Of a stretch of DNA of 64,000 bases, positions 1 to 9,706 are shown one piece after another (within the stretch, counting starts at the first letter, position 1; every line of letters starts with the position of its first letter). This DNA comes from Proteiniphilum sp. GTDB taxonomy: Bacteria > Bacteroidota > Bacteroidia > Bacteroidales > Dysgonomonadaceae. The position numbers and the translations under genes were made by a program. The stretch spans positions 1 to 64,000 of the forward strand of contig JAQVWR010000004.1 of NCBI GenBank assembly GCA_028709605.1, read 5' to 3'. The notes beneath the pieces were generated by a model. That model did not search any database. It was not told the DNA's origin and saw only the letters and a list, made by a program, of their open reading frames with translations.

Positions 1-614
1 TCCGTACGCAATACACCCTGTCACAACAAGATTCATTTTTAGAGTTTCTCTATCAAATTTCTTCAGACGGGAAGATAAAGGTTACCATGAATTTCAAACC
101 GGGTAAAAAACCGCTGCCGGAAATGCCGGGATTTGGCATGTACCTTATTTTGAAAAAACCATATGAGAATTTCTCCTGGTTTGGCAGAGGGCCTCATGAG
201 AACTATGCGGACCGAAAGAGCTCGGCTGCCATAGGATTGTATCATTCTACCGTTGCAGCACAATATCATCCTTATGTACGGCCGCAGGAAACCGGCAATA
301 AATGTGATGTACGCTGGTTCTCCCTGCAGGACAGTCAGGGGGAAGGGATCCGTTTTCAGGGAGAAGAGCCGCTGAGTGTCAGCGTCTGGAATTTCACACA
401 GGAGGATATCGATTACATCCCGTTCACTATCCAACGTAAACACGGCGGCAGCATTGAACAAAAAGAGCTGATCCGGGTTAATATCGATCATGCCCAGATG
501 GGTGTGGGTGGTGACAATACCTGGGGTGCACAGGTACATCCGGAGTACACGATCACTCCCAACCCCATGTCCTATTCATTTTTTGTCTGCCCCACTGAAA
601 GAATGAATGATTAA
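1..614 (+). CDS. GH2 beta-galactosidase, C-terminal fragment (5' end outside window)
   Basis: Frame stays open upstream of the 87 ATG to the window edge. WFGRGPHENYADRKSSAAIGLY...YVRPQETGN matches the LacZ-type GH2 C-terminal domain and the full GH2 at 51341-54736. Confidence 0.88.
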   Translation, partial: RTQYTLSQQDSFLEFLYQISSDGKIKVTMNFKPGKKPLPEMPGFGMYLILKKPYENFSWFGRGPHENYADRKSSAAIGLYHSTVAAQYHPYVRPQETGNKCDVRWFSLQDSQGEGIRFQGEEPLSVSVWNFTQEDIDYIPFTIQRKHGGSIEQKELIRVNIDHAQMGVGGDNTWGAQVHPEYTITPNPMSYSFFVCPTERMND

Positions 615-632
615 AGAACTGAAAAAGAGCTA

Positions 633-2228
633 TTGTATGAAGAGATGGGGTCAAAGAAGAAAGTGGTTCAACCTAAAAAAAACAACACGATGAATACCGG
701 AAAATTCCTGCCGCTTATGTTGGTTCCGTTGGCCGGCCTCCCGGCTAAGAACCTCCTGGCAACCGATCAGCGCCCCAACATCATCCTCTTTATGGTGGAT
801 GATATGGGGTGGCAGGACACCTCATTACCGTTCTGGAAAGAGAAAACTGCACTCAACGAGCGTTACCACACCCCTCACATGGAGCGGCTGGCTGCACAGG
901 GGATGATGTTCACGCAGGCCTATGCCTGCAGTGTCAGTTCGCCTACCCGCGTGAGCCTGATGACAGGGATGAATGCTGCCCGGCACCACGTAACCAACTG
1001 GACACTGGAGAAAAATAAATCCACCGACCGCAAAAGTGATGTGCTGGAATTTCCTGAATGGAATGTGAACGGTATTTGCCAGGTGCCCGGCATCCCTCAC
1101 ACCTATGAGGTGACTTCCCTGACACAACTGCTGAAAAACAGCGGTTACCACACCATCCATTGCGGCAAAGCCCATTGGGGAGCCATCGATACCCCGGGCG
1201 AAAACCCGCATCATTTCGGGTTCGAGGTGAACATTGCGGGACATGCAGGCGGCGGAGTGGCCAGCTATCTGGGAGAAGAGAATTACGGAAACCGGACCGA
1301 CGGTACCCCGTCCCCTCATCAGGCTGTCCCGGGTCTGGACAAATACTGGGGAACGGAGACGTTTGTCACGGAGGCGCTGACACGGGAAGCACTGAAAGCA
1401 CTCGACAAAGCCAAAAATCTCGGGCAACCGTTTTACCTTTATATGTCGCACTATGCCATACACATCCCTATCGACAGAGACAAACGTTTTTATCAAAGGT
1501 ATATGGATGCAGGACTGTCGGAAAAGGAAGCAGCCTACGCTGCGCTGATCGAGGGGATGGACAAGAGCCTGGGCGATCTGATGAACTGGCTGGAGCAAAA
1601 CGGGCTGGAGGACAACACCATTGTCATTTTCATGTCGGATAACGGCGGGTTCTCTACCGATACCCGCTGGCGCGATGCACCGTTACATACCCAAAACGCT
1701 CCGCTCAACAGCGGAAAAGGATCGGCCTATGAAGGCGGCATACGCGAACCGATGATCGTCAAATGGCCGGGTAAAGTGAAGCCCGGCACCCAATGCAACC
1801 AGTACGTGATCATTGAAGATTTCTTCCCGACTCTCCTGGATATGGCTCAGGTAAAAAAGCGAAGAACTCTTCAACCGATCGACGGGATCAGCTTCGTGCC
1901 ACTCCTGGAAGGCAGGTCTGCCAACAACGCGACCCGTAACCTTTACTGGAACTATCCCAACCTATGGGGTAACGAAGGCCCGGGGATCGGCTCCACCTGT
2001 ACCGTCCGCAGCGGCGACTGGAAGCTGATTTATTACTACGAAACCGGCCAGAAAGAACTCTTCCATCTTACAGAGGATATTGGCGAAACCACCAATCGTG
2101 CGGCACAATACCCGCGATTGGTCAGACAGCTGTCGCAAGAGCTGGGCCATTTTCTTCGCAGTGCAGAGGCACAACGCCCGTTATGGAAAGCCACCGGCCA
2201 GCCCTGTCCCTGGCCCGATGAACGATGA
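633..2228 (+). CDS. Sulfatase (arylsulfatase family S1), Ser-type active-site motif; likely start at 690 (MNTGKFLPLML signal peptide)
   Basis: RPNIILFMVDDMGWQD, SSPTRVSLMTG sulfatase signature, SDNGGFSTD and SAYEGGIREPMIVKWPG. Confidence 0.93.
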   Translation: MYEEMGSKKKVVQPKKNNTMNTGKFLPLMLVPLAGLPAKNLLATDQRPNIILFMVDDMGWQDTSLPFWKEKTALNERYHTPHMERLAAQGMMFTQAYACSVSSPTRVSLMTGMNAARHHVTNWTLEKNKSTDRKSDVLEFPEWNVNGICQVPGIPHTYEVTSLTQLLKNSGYHTIHCGKAHWGAIDTPGENPHHFGFEVNIAGHAGGGVASYLGEENYGNRTDGTPSPHQAVPGLDKYWGTETFVTEALTREALKALDKAKNLGQPFYLYMSHYAIHIPIDRDKRFYQRYMDAGLSEKEAAYAALIEGMDKSLGDLMNWLEQNGLEDNTIVIFMSDNGGFSTDTRWRDAPLHTQNAPLNSGKGSAYEGGIREPMIVKWPGKVKPGTQCNQYVIIEDFFPTLLDMAQVKKRRTLQPIDGISFVPLLEGRSANNATRNLYWNYPNLWGNEGPGIGSTCTVRSGDWKLIYYYETGQKELFHLTEDIGETTNRAAQYPRLVRQLSQELGHFLRSAEAQRPLWKATGQPCPWPDER

Positions 2229-2289
2229 TGGGGTTTCCGAAACAGATGGATCAGATCAGGATTTCGTCCTTCACTTTTTAATTTAAACG

Positions 2290-2323
2290 ACTGTCGGAAG
2301 AAGCAGCTGCTTCTTCCGACAGT
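2290..2323. terminator. 34-bp perfect palindrome between convergent genes; probable bidirectional terminator
   Basis: ACTGTCGGAAGAAGCAG/CTGCTTCTTCCGACAGT, 17-bp arms with no spacer, located between stops at 2228 and 2339. Confidence 0.7.
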
Positions 2324-2338
2324 AATGAGGACTCCATG

Positions 2339-3757
2339 TTATTCAGTATTTATTTCCCAGACAATCACTCCGGAATTGGTACATAAAAATGCGACCGTTG
2401 CGGTTTTTCCATCGGGTGACACACGTGCCACCACATCTCCGGTGTTATTACTGTTTTTTCCATAAAGAGGATCGATTGGAAAATCGAGCCAGTCATTCCA
2501 TTTACGGGTATGAATCAGGTCCATGATGCTCCCAATGCTGTTGGGGGCTTCTATGACTTTTTTCACATCAAAAACCTCTCTCATCCAGGATTCAGCTTTC
2601 TGTTCAATCATAAAGATATAGTGCTTCCCGTTGATGGGTACATAATCAAAGGCATGGCCTCCGCCTAACCATTGGTGGAAGATATTTTGTATATGATGCT
2701 CCGATGCATATATCGGCTGATGGGTTGTGCCGTCCATATACGTAATAGCCACCTTGCCTGCTCCATCTTCGTATCTGGCAATAAAGTAATTGGCGTTTTT
2801 TCCCAAGGTGGCGGGAACAATGGTGGGCTGCGTTCCCATCTGATATCCCGGGTCATATTCAATTTTATCGGGCTGTGCGGAAACCACCTGCCCGTTTTGA
2901 ATTTCCCAGCGCAAAAACATATTTTGAAAAGAGACCCCCATATACAGAAACGCATGTTTGGTCATATCTCCCCTGACATATATTTTCCGCCCTACGTCAA
3001 TATTCCCGGGTTTATCAATCTCCACATCATAAGAGAATAATAATTTGGGCTTTGCCGCAACACCTTCCCACCAGAACATATGAATGGTGTTGGTGCCGCC
3101 TGCAGGCATCCAACGAGACATATAGAAATTGCAAGCGACGATATTTCCTGCCTCATCACCCGCCATAAACAATGGCACCGTCCGGGTGAGTGTGTCCCAG
3201 TCGATCCCTTCGAATGACAGGGTCCCGGCTTTGGCCCCATCTTTGAGTTTATAATAATCAAACTTGGTCCGTTCATGTACCACCAGATAATCTCCGCTGA
3301 ATGCGATTGCACCGTTGTTATGTTTTACAAACGCAAGTTCGGTTGCAGTCTTTCTCCACAGTTCGATACGGAAAGGGGCACTTGCCGTTAAAGTATAAGT
3401 CACATCTTTGTATAAATTATTAATCGTGATCAGGTGGGGCTGTGTCAAGTCCAGTGTAAGCACCGTGTCGGTTGGAGCAATCAGCTTTGCCCGTTTTGAG
3501 ATGTGTATTTTTACGGGTACAGCTTTTCTTTCTTCTGCCCTAAGGTTCGCCAGCTCCAGATGAATCGTCAGATCATTATTAGAAATAACAGCCGTTGCAA
3601 TCTGATTCCCATCTTGTGCCGTAACCGATAAAATCGGGTTTAAAACCGGATTAATGGGCAAGGATTCATCCATCTCTTTTTCCTCGCATGAACACAACCA
3701 TGAGCCCATGCATAGAAAAAGGCCAATAGAGATGATTGTTCTTATATTCATAATCAT
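2339..3757 (-). CDS. Outer-membrane lipoprotein in SusE/F position, DUF5018-like
   Basis: Lipobox GSWLCSC near the N-terminus, downstream of susCD on the same strand, immunoglobulin-like N-terminal region. Confidence 0.6.
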   Translation of the reverse strand: MIMNIRTIISIGLFLCMGSWLCSCEEKEMDESLPINPVLNPILSVTAQDGNQIATAVISNNDLTIHLELANLRAEERKAVPVKIHISKRAKLIAPTDTVLTLDLTQPHLITINNLYKDVTYTLTASAPFRIELWRKTATELAFVKHNNGAIAFSGDYLVVHERTKFDYYKLKDGAKAGTLSFEGIDWDTLTRTVPLFMAGDEAGNIVACNFYMSRWMPAGGTNTIHMFWWEGVAAKPKLLFSYDVEIDKPGNIDVGRKIYVRGDMTKHAFLYMGVSFQNMFLRWEIQNGQVVSAQPDKIEYDPGYQMGTQPTIVPATLGKNANYFIARYEDGAGKVAITYMDGTTHQPIYASEHHIQNIFHQWLGGGHAFDYVPINGKHYIFMIEQKAESWMREVFDVKKVIEAPNSIGSIMDLIHTRKWNDWLDFPIDPLYGKNSNNTGDVVARVSPDGKTATVAFLCTNSGVIVWEINTE

Positions 3758-3769
3758 TGATTTAAAAAG

Positions 3770-5746
3770 TTACCACCATGGGTTTTGCACGATACTTTTA
3801 CTTTTATCAATTTCCGCTTGAGGAATGGGAAACAGATAAAATGCTTTTCTGAAAACCCTCTCTTCAAAAGAAACCACATTGTAAAATCCGGTAAATGAAA
3901 AGTTGTTGGATGCCGGATCTCCGGCATTCACATCCATTCCCCACATTCTGCCGCCATCGCCATATTTACGATTATCCACGGCGTCTCCTTCATCGGCAGT
4001 ATGTGCCAGCCATCTGCGACGTGTTGTAAAATAACGATCGCCCTCCAGACATAACTCAATTTGCCTTTCCCTAAGAATAAATGCTCTTTGCAAGTCTTTA
4101 TCTCCGGCAATCTGTGGAGATGCAACAAACACACCGGGGACTCCGGCCCGTTCCCTGATCATATCCCAATATTTACGAATATCCGGATGGGTCGGATTGT
4201 ACTCGTTTAATGCTTCAATATAGTTTAATAAGATTTCTGCGTATCGAGTAAAAACGTTCATATACCTCTGGGGATATTTTCTATCTCTCATATCGGCCAT
4301 GGGATCATTCTTTTTGAATGCCAAATAACCGGTTTTTGAATAAAACGTATGGGATCCCGATTTTCTGGACATTCCTCCGTAATACAGTTCCACTCTGCCG
4401 AAGCCGTCTTTTTGTCCGGGGGAACTATAGTAGTTTCTTTTCACGATATCATCGGGAATTTGTGGGATAACCCGTTTATTATAAAGAATGGAAGCATAAA
4501 AACGGGGCTCTCTGTTTGCATACATGTTCCACTCTCCGGTCCAATGTCCCCATGTGTCGCATTTCCGAATATCCGAGATCATCTCTTTTCGCCCTTGTTC
4601 CGTCCCGATATTTCTGTTGTTCGGATTCCAGTGATTGCCGGGGGAAGTAGCAAATCCCGACGACACATATCCAGAACCGGGGTCTTCAATGGGTTTCCCG
4701 TTCTCCATAAGGAAAGCATCCACCAGCCGCTGGGTGGGGCCGACACCTCCCAAATTGTTAGGCGACGGAGAAGAATGAACCATCCATGCATTAGTCTCGG
4801 ATTCACCCCCACGACCGTAACGGCCGAAGATCACCTCGCAATTCCAACTTTTGAGTTGTACGTCAACCAGTGATTTATAGGGATTAAAAGCCTCATCTCC
4901 ATGCTCATTGTTCTTGTATAACCGTAATTGCGCCTCCGGATACTTTTCGGCGATATCTATTACCTCTTTGCTGGCAGCAGCTGCTTTTTTCCATTTGTTT
5001 TCATCGTAAATCGTATTAGCCAAAGGGGTCCCATCCGGGTTCTTGAAGTCAGCATATTCTTTATTCCCGTTCCATTGGGGACTGGCAGCGAAGGTGAGTA
5101 CAATCGATTTCACTGCTTTGCAGACAATTTTATTGGGTTTCCCCAGCCAGCGGGCATCGTGCCACCAGTGTAAAGGCAAATCTTTCTCCGCTTCGTCCAT
5201 CATCTCGCAAATATAATCTACACATTCATCAAATGGCGCTCTGGCAAAGGTTGTCCAGGGAGCATTGCTCGGCTGTGCCTCTTTGATCAGTACCACGGGC
5301 CCGTACTGACGGATCAGCAGCCAGTAGTAGTAGCCTCGCAGGAATTTCACTTCCGCCTTGTATTGGATTTTCAAATCATTGCTGATCTCCCCGCAACGAT
5401 CGATATTGTTCTCAAAAACAAAAGAAGCACGAATGGCCCTGTACCATAAAGCATATTTATCATAAAAAGTGGAATTGGTGTCCCAGTTTCCCAGGTTGAT
5501 GCCGTAGGTCCGATAGACCGTCCAGGATAAATCGCATTCATCGGAACAGCCCACCCATGGGTCGTCCTGATGAAGATTATGAGGCAGTACCGCTGCATAC
5601 ACATTTGCAAGGTATTGCTCCACTTCAACCCTGGAACTCCATACCATGTCGTCGGTTTTCATATCATCCGGTTGTTTGTCCAGAAAATCGGCACAACTGA
5701 AAAGCCCGAATAAAACAAACAGGAGTAGATTGATATATTTTTTCAT
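3770..5746 (-). CDS. SusD/RagB family nutrient-binding outer-membrane lipoprotein
   Basis: Lipobox LFSCADFLDKQPDD, SusD-type C-terminus (FYLFPIPQAEIDKSKSIVQNPWW), directly downstream of susC. Confidence 0.95.
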   Translation of the reverse strand: MKKYINLLLFVLFGLFSCADFLDKQPDDMKTDDMVWSSRVEVEQYLANVYAAVLPHNLHQDDPWVGCSDECDLSWTVYRTYGINLGNWDTNSTFYDKYALWYRAIRASFVFENNIDRCGEISNDLKIQYKAEVKFLRGYYYWLLIRQYGPVVLIKEAQPSNAPWTTFARAPFDECVDYICEMMDEAEKDLPLHWWHDARWLGKPNKIVCKAVKSIVLTFAASPQWNGNKEYADFKNPDGTPLANTIYDENKWKKAAAASKEVIDIAEKYPEAQLRLYKNNEHGDEAFNPYKSLVDVQLKSWNCEVIFGRYGRGGESETNAWMVHSSPSPNNLGGVGPTQRLVDAFLMENGKPIEDPGSGYVSSGFATSPGNHWNPNNRNIGTEQGRKEMISDIRKCDTWGHWTGEWNMYANREPRFYASILYNKRVIPQIPDDIVKRNYYSSPGQKDGFGRVELYYGGMSRKSGSHTFYSKTGYLAFKKNDPMADMRDRKYPQRYMNVFTRYAEILLNYIEALNEYNPTHPDIRKYWDMIRERAGVPGVFVASPQIAGDKDLQRAFILRERQIELCLEGDRYFTTRRRWLAHTADEGDAVDNRKYGDGGRMWGMDVNAGDPASNNFSFTGFYNVVSFEERVFRKAFYLFPIPQAEIDKSKSIVQNPWW

Positions 5747-5758
5747 TTTTTCTGATTT

Positions 5759-8700
5759 TTAAAAAGTCGTTCTGATCCCAAAATTAATCTTCCGCGGAAG
5801 CGGATATTTATTCCCGTTCGGTGTTCCTGTTTCGGGATCCCACATCTTCCACTTGGAGAACAGAGCTACGTTGTTTGCCAGTACATAAATTCGCAGGCCC
5901 TGCACACCCCACTGAGAGAGGTGTTTTTTATTTACATTGTATCCCAACTCGATATCCGAGAGACGAAGCAGGCTCCCGTCATAAATATTTCGTGTGGACG
6001 GTTGCCAGTTATTGGTAGAACGCCCGTCCGATAAGCGCGGGTAAAACGCTTTTGGATCGGGGTTGTCAACGGTCCATCTGTCCAGTGCTTTTTTAAACAG
6101 ATTCCCTTTGCCTACCCCTTCGCTAAACGGGATAAAGGTAGAACCGTATAACGGATAAGACACTCTGGCCTGCCCCCTGAAAAAAAGGCCGAAATCAAAT
6201 CCTTTCCACAGAAACTGAGTGCCAAATCCATAGATGATCTCGGGGATATAAGAATAACCGATGGCTACCTCATCATCGATGTCGATAAAACTATCTCCAT
6301 TCGTGTTGTTGTATTTCACATCTCCGGGTCTTACCGGCCCAAATTTCTGCTCGGGACTGTTGTCGATCTCCTCCTGACTCTCAAAAAGGCCGATTGCTTT
6401 CATCCCAAACAGTTGCCCGAATCGATGACCGGTTCTTCTTCGGTATGCATATTCTCTTTCCGGCTCATCCATTTCAATGATTTTATTTTTCGTAAACGCG
6501 AAATTGCCGTACAACTTATAGTAAAAGCCATTCACGGTCTGATTGATTTCCAGGGTTGTTTCAATACCCTGATTGATCATTTTTCCCATGTTGGCAAATG
6601 GCTGTTGGTTAAATCCCGTAATGGAAGGCAGGGATTGGCGACGGATCAGAATATCCGTTCTTCTCTCATGAAAATAATCAATGTCGACAGAAAAGGCATT
6701 TTTAAACATTTTCAGCTCCAATCCGACATCTTTCTTCAGCCCTTTTTCCCAAGTCAAGTCAGACACCCCTATTTGTTCTTCACCGGTACCCGGGATACGG
6801 ATCGGGTCAAGGCCAAAAGCATAGCCTGTTTCTTTGACCGGATGCCCGGGGTTGATCCCTGACCCCCATGTGCTGAGATAGCCGAAACGCATATTGTTGG
6901 GCAGCGCTTCCGACCCGACCAGACCGACAGATCCTCTGATTTTGAAAAAGTCAACAACATCTATATGCCAGAAAGGCTCATTCGAAATCAAATATCCTAC
7001 AGCAGCTGCCGGAAAAAAACCAAAACGTTTGTTTTTGGGGAAATTTTCTGACCCGTTGTAACCCAGGTTAAATTCTCCAAAGTAGATGTCCTTGTAGTCG
7101 TACGTTGTCCGAAATGCGATTCCCTGTTTTCGGTAAGGAAGAGAGAATATGGCGGATGAAGCCGAACCGTTAATAAAATCCCGCTGATAATACATCAGCA
7201 TGCCTCCCACACGATGCCTGTTGTCAAACAGATGGTTGTAGTTGAACTGGGCTTTGGCTTCCACCGCCCTCGTGCTTCTTAAATCTTTGGCATAGCCGAG
7301 AAAATCCTGCCCTTTGTCTACTTCTTTGGTGATTAAAAAACCGGTCTCATCATCTACCCCTTCAACAGCATAGGTACTCATCGCCTTATGCCTTTGCTGA
7401 ATAGTGTTGTTATACGCATCAAACGAGAAGTATCCCTTAAAATTCAGTCCTTCCAATAAAAAAGAGAGATCCTGATTCAGGATCACCTGACTCATGACCT
7501 GAGAGGCAAATCGTTTGTTGTATCCGGAACCCAGCAGTCGTTCAGCAGGGTTCTTTTCCCCAATCTGACTCGGTGCGCCCCATCCCCATTTATGTACCGT
7601 TCCGTCTTCGTTATACTCAATAGGTAAACGAACCGGGGCCGATAGCGGGGTAGAGAGATAGGACCAGTAAAACAACTCTTCTGCCGGACTGGCAAAATAA
7701 GTGGAATAGAGCGTCCTGTTGCCCACACCCGGCTCGTGAGCGTCCGTTAAGTTTGCGCCAATTTCCACATTGAGATGAGAGGTTTTAGATAAGGTCAAAT
7801 CAACGTTCGAACGAAAATTATATCGTTTGAGGGTGATATTAGAATCATATTCGTTTAAATTCCTGTACTCTCTCAGGTTCCCGTTATCTTCGAAATAGCC
7901 GGCGTTAATAAAATAACGGGCTCTTTCTCCTCCCCCTCTTACGTTGATGGAGGCATTCATATTGTTCGACCATTTTTTAAAAATCTCGTCGAACCAGTTT
8001 ACATTCGGCCAAAAGAAACGATTGACGCCGCTCTCAAGGTGGTCAATGTATTCCTCTGAGTAGTTCTCCTTACCAAAAGCTTCATTATAGAGCCTTGCAT
8101 AATTTGCTCCGTCCAGGAATTTGGGCATTTTGAGCAAATCGGAGATGCCATACTCTATCTTGGCTTCAATAACCGGTTTCTGGGCGATTCCTTTTCTTGT
8201 ATTCACCAAAACAACCCCGTTGGCGGCTCTGACACCGTACACAGCCGTGGCCGACGCATCTTTTAACAATGAAATGGATTCTACTTCTTCAATGGAAATA
8301 TTCGACATCTCTCTTTCCACTCCGTCCACCAGGATTAATGGCCGTTGGTTGGCACCAAAAGATGAAACCCCTCTAATCCAAAAGGAAGCCTCGTCATACC
8401 CGGGCTCACCCGAACGTTGCACAATGGTAGCGCCGGCTATTCGTCCGGAAAGAGCAGATGTCAGAGAGCGTTGAGGAATACGCAGCCGGTCCACCTCTAC
8501 TGAGGAGATCGCCCCGATCACGCTGGCTTTCCTTTGTGTTCCCATCCCTACCACAACCGTTTCATCCAGAAGAGTGGTTTCTTCTGCCATGGTAACATTT
8601 ATTGCCTGGTTATCGCCAACGGTTACTTTTTTTTCCTGAAAACCGATAAAAGAAAATACGAGTACCTCTCCTTTATTCGCTTCAATCACATAATAACCCT

Positions 8701-8962
8701 CCGCATCTGTCACCACACCCTTCATCGTTCCACCAATTACAACATTCGCCCCGGGAAGAGGCCGGCCGTTTTGGTCAATGACTTTTCCTCTGATCAGCAT
8801 CCTGCTCTGCCATATTTCATTCATCCCGCAATTTTCATTCGTGTATCCGTTGAATGGGAAAACAAGAAAAAAGATGAAAAACAAATAAACAGGGAACAGA
8901 GAGCATGCACTTACTCGTTTGTACATAAATCGTTTCATAAAATTTAAATTTTTGATTTTCAC
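5759..8962 (-). CDS. SusC/RagA family TonB-linked outer-membrane protein
   Basis: Carboxypeptidase-D-like domain (GKVIDQNGRPLPGANVVIGGTMKGVVTDAEGYY), plug domain (LILVDGVEREMSNISIEEVESISLLKDASATAVYGVRAANGVVLVNT), beta-barrel. Confidence 0.97.
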   Translation of the reverse strand: MKIKNLNFMKRFMYKRVSACSLFPVYLFFIFFLVFPFNGYTNENCGMNEIWQSRMLIRGKVIDQNGRPLPGANVVIGGTMKGVVTDAEGYYVIEANKGEVLVFSFIGFQEKKVTVGDNQAINVTMAEETTLLDETVVVGMGTQRKASVIGAISSVEVDRLRIPQRSLTSALSGRIAGATIVQRSGEPGYDEASFWIRGVSSFGANQRPLILVDGVEREMSNISIEEVESISLLKDASATAVYGVRAANGVVLVNTRKGIAQKPVIEAKIEYGISDLLKMPKFLDGANYARLYNEAFGKENYSEEYIDHLESGVNRFFWPNVNWFDEIFKKWSNNMNASINVRGGGERARYFINAGYFEDNGNLREYRNLNEYDSNITLKRYNFRSNVDLTLSKTSHLNVEIGANLTDAHEPGVGNRTLYSTYFASPAEELFYWSYLSTPLSAPVRLPIEYNEDGTVHKWGWGAPSQIGEKNPAERLLGSGYNKRFASQVMSQVILNQDLSFLLEGLNFKGYFSFDAYNNTIQQRHKAMSTYAVEGVDDETGFLITKEVDKGQDFLGYAKDLRSTRAVEAKAQFNYNHLFDNRHRVGGMLMYYQRDFINGSASSAIFSLPYRKQGIAFRTTYDYKDIYFGEFNLGYNGSENFPKNKRFGFFPAAAVGYLISNEPFWHIDVVDFFKIRGSVGLVGSEALPNNMRFGYLSTWGSGINPGHPVKETGYAFGLDPIRIPGTGEEQIGVSDLTWEKGLKKDVGLELKMFKNAFSVDIDYFHERRTDILIRRQSLPSITGFNQQPFANMGKMINQGIETTLEINQTVNGFYYKLYGNFAFTKNKIIEMDEPEREYAYRRRTGHRFGQLFGMKAIGLFESQEEIDNSPEQKFGPVRPGDVKYNNTNGDSFIDIDDEVAIGYSYIPEIIYGFGTQFLWKGFDFGLFFRGQARVSYPLYGSTFIPFSEGVGKGNLFKKALDRWTVDNPDPKAFYPRLSDGRSTNNWQPSTRNIYDGSLLRLSDIELGYNVNKKHLSQWGVQGLRIYVLANNVALFSKWKMWDPETGTPNGNKYPLPRKINFGIRTTF

Positions 8963-9171
8963 TAAAGCCAGGCTATTGCTGCGTTTGACAAATCAAAAGC
9001 AAGCTTTTTCGCTACTCTCACTTTTCACAATAGGTCAATGGTATCATAGGAAACTTGCTCTCATCAGCCACTTGTGTGAAAAGGATATTCCTGCTCGTTT
9101 CATAGAGGATACATACGTTCATACCTGAATCGGCTTAAAAAGCCTTAAAACGCCAATATTTAAGTGCATAT

Positions 9172-9190
9172 TCACCTGATAATCAGGTGA
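9172..9190. promoter_or_regulatory. 19-bp perfect inverted repeat, candidate operator upstream of susC
   Basis: TCACCTGAT-A-ATCAGGTGA, 9-bp arms around one central base, about 210 bp upstream of the susC start. Confidence 0.5.
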
Positions 9191-9606
9191 CAATAAGGTT
9201 ATTTTCCCCCCTTGCGGATCATAGGGGTTCATGCTTCAATCGTTAAACATTTTTATTTTATGATAAAATTAATTGTTTTAAACAGTGGCGTTGGAATAAA
9301 ATGCGCAGTATAATACTCTAAAAACGCAAATTTTAGAGATGTTTCCCTATAAAACAGCTCATTAGGGTTCACTCCAAATTTTAGATCATTTAACTTTTTA
9401 CTGCTGTTTGTATAGGAAGGAAAAATCACACCGTCATTCGGCCGCAGCCGCTGTCCGGCTCTTTTCTGTGTATTTCGCCTGTTATGAAAGCAGGAAAGGA
9501 ATCATTTTTATTTGCAGGATACGATTGCTCTTATATTGCAAAGAGATATTTTTATGTTAAACCCAGTTTTTTTTCGCAAAATGGTCATTTTTACCAATTA
9601 TTCCCT

Positions 9607-9614
9607 TAACTTTG
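9607..9614 (+). promoter_or_regulatory. Bacteroidetes-type -7 element upstream of the thr leader
   Basis: TAACTTTG matches TAnnTTTG; the -33 element is weak. Located 21 nt before the leader ATG. Confidence 0.45.
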
Positions 9615-9634
9615 CAGCAAATGAATTGCTCAAC

Positions 9635-9706
9635 ATGCAGCATTTATATCGGCTATACACCTACACCACCATTACAATGACCATGACCCCTTGGGGGGTT
9701 AGGTAA
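9635..9706 (+). CDS. thrL: Candidate thr operon leader peptide MQHLYRLYTYTTITMTMTPWGVR
   Basis: In-frame ATG within ORF 9512-9706. Residues 9-18 are TYTTITMTMT (6 Thr, 2 Met, 1 Ile, 1 Tyr), 179 nt upstream of thrA. A GC-rich hairpin UGACCCC-UUGG-GGGGUUA (9684-9701) overlaps the 3' end. Confidence 0.72.
   Translation: MQHLYRLYTYTTITMTMTPWGVR

Noticed and set aside
825-1598. Long antisense ORF opposite the sulfatase (257 aa)
   Set aside because: Shadow ORF from codon bias; no recognisable domain. The same applies to other long antisense ORFs such as 10447-11100, 19839-21086, 43970-44776 and 61091-62170.
9512-9634. The full 64-aa ORF 9512-9706 as the real protein
   Set aside because: The 5' part precedes the putative TAnnTTTG promoter and shows no protein-like features; only the 3' 23 codons from 9635 form a plausible leader peptide.
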